This document shows, in pieces, positions 51,195 through 51,526 of a DNA stretch of 51,526 nucleotides (positions are counted from its first letter, which is position 1; every line of letters starts with the position of its first letter). Source of the stretch: Pseudaminobacter soli (ex Zhang et al. 2022) (lineage in GTDB: Bacteria > Pseudomonadota > Alphaproteobacteria > Rhizobiales > Rhizobiaceae); the NCBI RefSeq assembly GCF_014595955.1, contig NZ_JABVCF010000024.1, forward strand, positions 1-51,526, written 5' to 3'. Position numbers and translations under genes: made by a program. The notes below the pieces were generated by a model. That model was not told the origin of the DNA. It was given only the letters and a program-made list of their open reading frames with translations, and did no database searches.

Positions 51195-51526
51195 CTACTG
51201 CGCCAACTTCAGAAGTGCATGCAACAGCACGTTTGTCCCCGCGGCCAAATCTTCCGGCGAAGCATATTCCTTCACATTGTGGCTGACGCCGTCGCGGCAG
51301 GGAACGAAAATCATCGCCGTCGGGGCGACCTTGGCAACATTGGCCGTGAACTTCGGACCAACAGGTGCACCGAGGTTGCCGGCGTGCTTGCCTTTGTTCG
51401 ACGGCGAGTTGTGTTCGGTTCGGGCGCTGACCGCTTGGGCACGGGAACGCCTGACCTTGCCCCCAAGTTTTATCCAGTTTTGAGTTCGCTCCAGCGGTTT
51501 TTGGTTGCGGTATATGGGGCGGTAGC
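51195..51526 (-). pseudogene. 3' remnant of an M20-type amidase/carbamoylase
   Basis: On the minus strand a frame without stop codons runs from the window edge to a TAG at 51197-51195. Its last 50 residues (NVAKVAPTAMIFVPCRDGVSHNVKEYASPEDLAAG, then VLLHALLKLAQ) match the C-terminal end of N-carbamoyl-amino-acid hydrolases/allantoate amidohydrolases. Upstream residues do not match: the GAGHDA metal segment expected before NVAK is replaced by GAPVGPKFTA, and the part beyond is Arg/Lys-rich. So the gene seems truncated, perhaps by an insertion near 51360. The upstream piece could belong to an unidentified mobile element. Confidence 0.6.

Overview
The window looks like a chromosomal or large-replicon segment of a high-GC alphaproteobacterium of the order Hyphomicrobiales (Rhizobiales), most likely Mesorhizobium or a close relative. 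The evidence is the gene set (Usg, DUF982 and DUF3768 proteins, paired small heat-shock proteins, a CIRCE-controlled groESL, tripartite tricarboxylate and sugar ABC importers), an EcfG-type promoter, and GC-rich codon use. The genus is an inference from gene content only. I saw no rRNA, tRNA or CRISPR array.

Layout. 1-0.9 kb: the 3' part of a GpA-like phage terminase (prophage edge). 1.3-6.4 kb: a stress block with a DUF982 protein, two Hsp20 genes behind a ROSE-like leader, a translationally coupled usg operon that includes a 34-codon ORF, then groES-groEL behind a CIRCE operator. 6.5-9.6 kb: cspA with its own promoter and terminator, and several small rhizobial-type proteins, one behind an EcfG-type promoter. 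9.6-11 kb: an IS110/IS1111-family insertion sequence. 11.1-13.7 kb: a periplasmic beta-propeller/DUF305 pair with a frameshifted DUF302 gene. 13.8-25.4 kb: an enzyme-rich region with five alpha/beta hydrolases, a metallo-beta-lactamase-fold hydrolase and a two-subunit molybdenum hydroxylase; six of these genes form one operon whose products are nearly all exported. A small-peptide-bearing repeat occurs at both edges of this region.

25.7-31.1 kb is a mobile or defence-like island. It holds a complete-looking group II intron (about 1.9 kb) and, on the same strand, a tyrosine recombinase followed by three tightly coupled genes: DUF3768, a HhH-GPD-like protein with two cysteine clusters, and a papain-like cysteine peptidase. 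I regard this trio as the best candidate for an undescribed system.

31.9-44 kb is a catabolic cassette between two diverged copies of a short direct repeat: an IclR regulator, an M24 (creatinase/Xaa-Pro) hydrolase, divergent TctC-TctB-TctA importer genes and a threonine-synthase-like PLP enzyme, then a sugar ABC importer with a GDSL esterase, whose composition is less GC-rich. 44.2-51 kb carries a spermidine/putrescine-type ABC importer with a deaminase-like amidohydrolase and a divergent LysR regulator. The right edge holds the 3' remnant of an M20-type carbamoylase.

Overall the window combines a protein-folding and stress core with successive accessory modules that import and hydrolyse small organic molecules, broken up by an insertion sequence, a retroelement and a recombinase.
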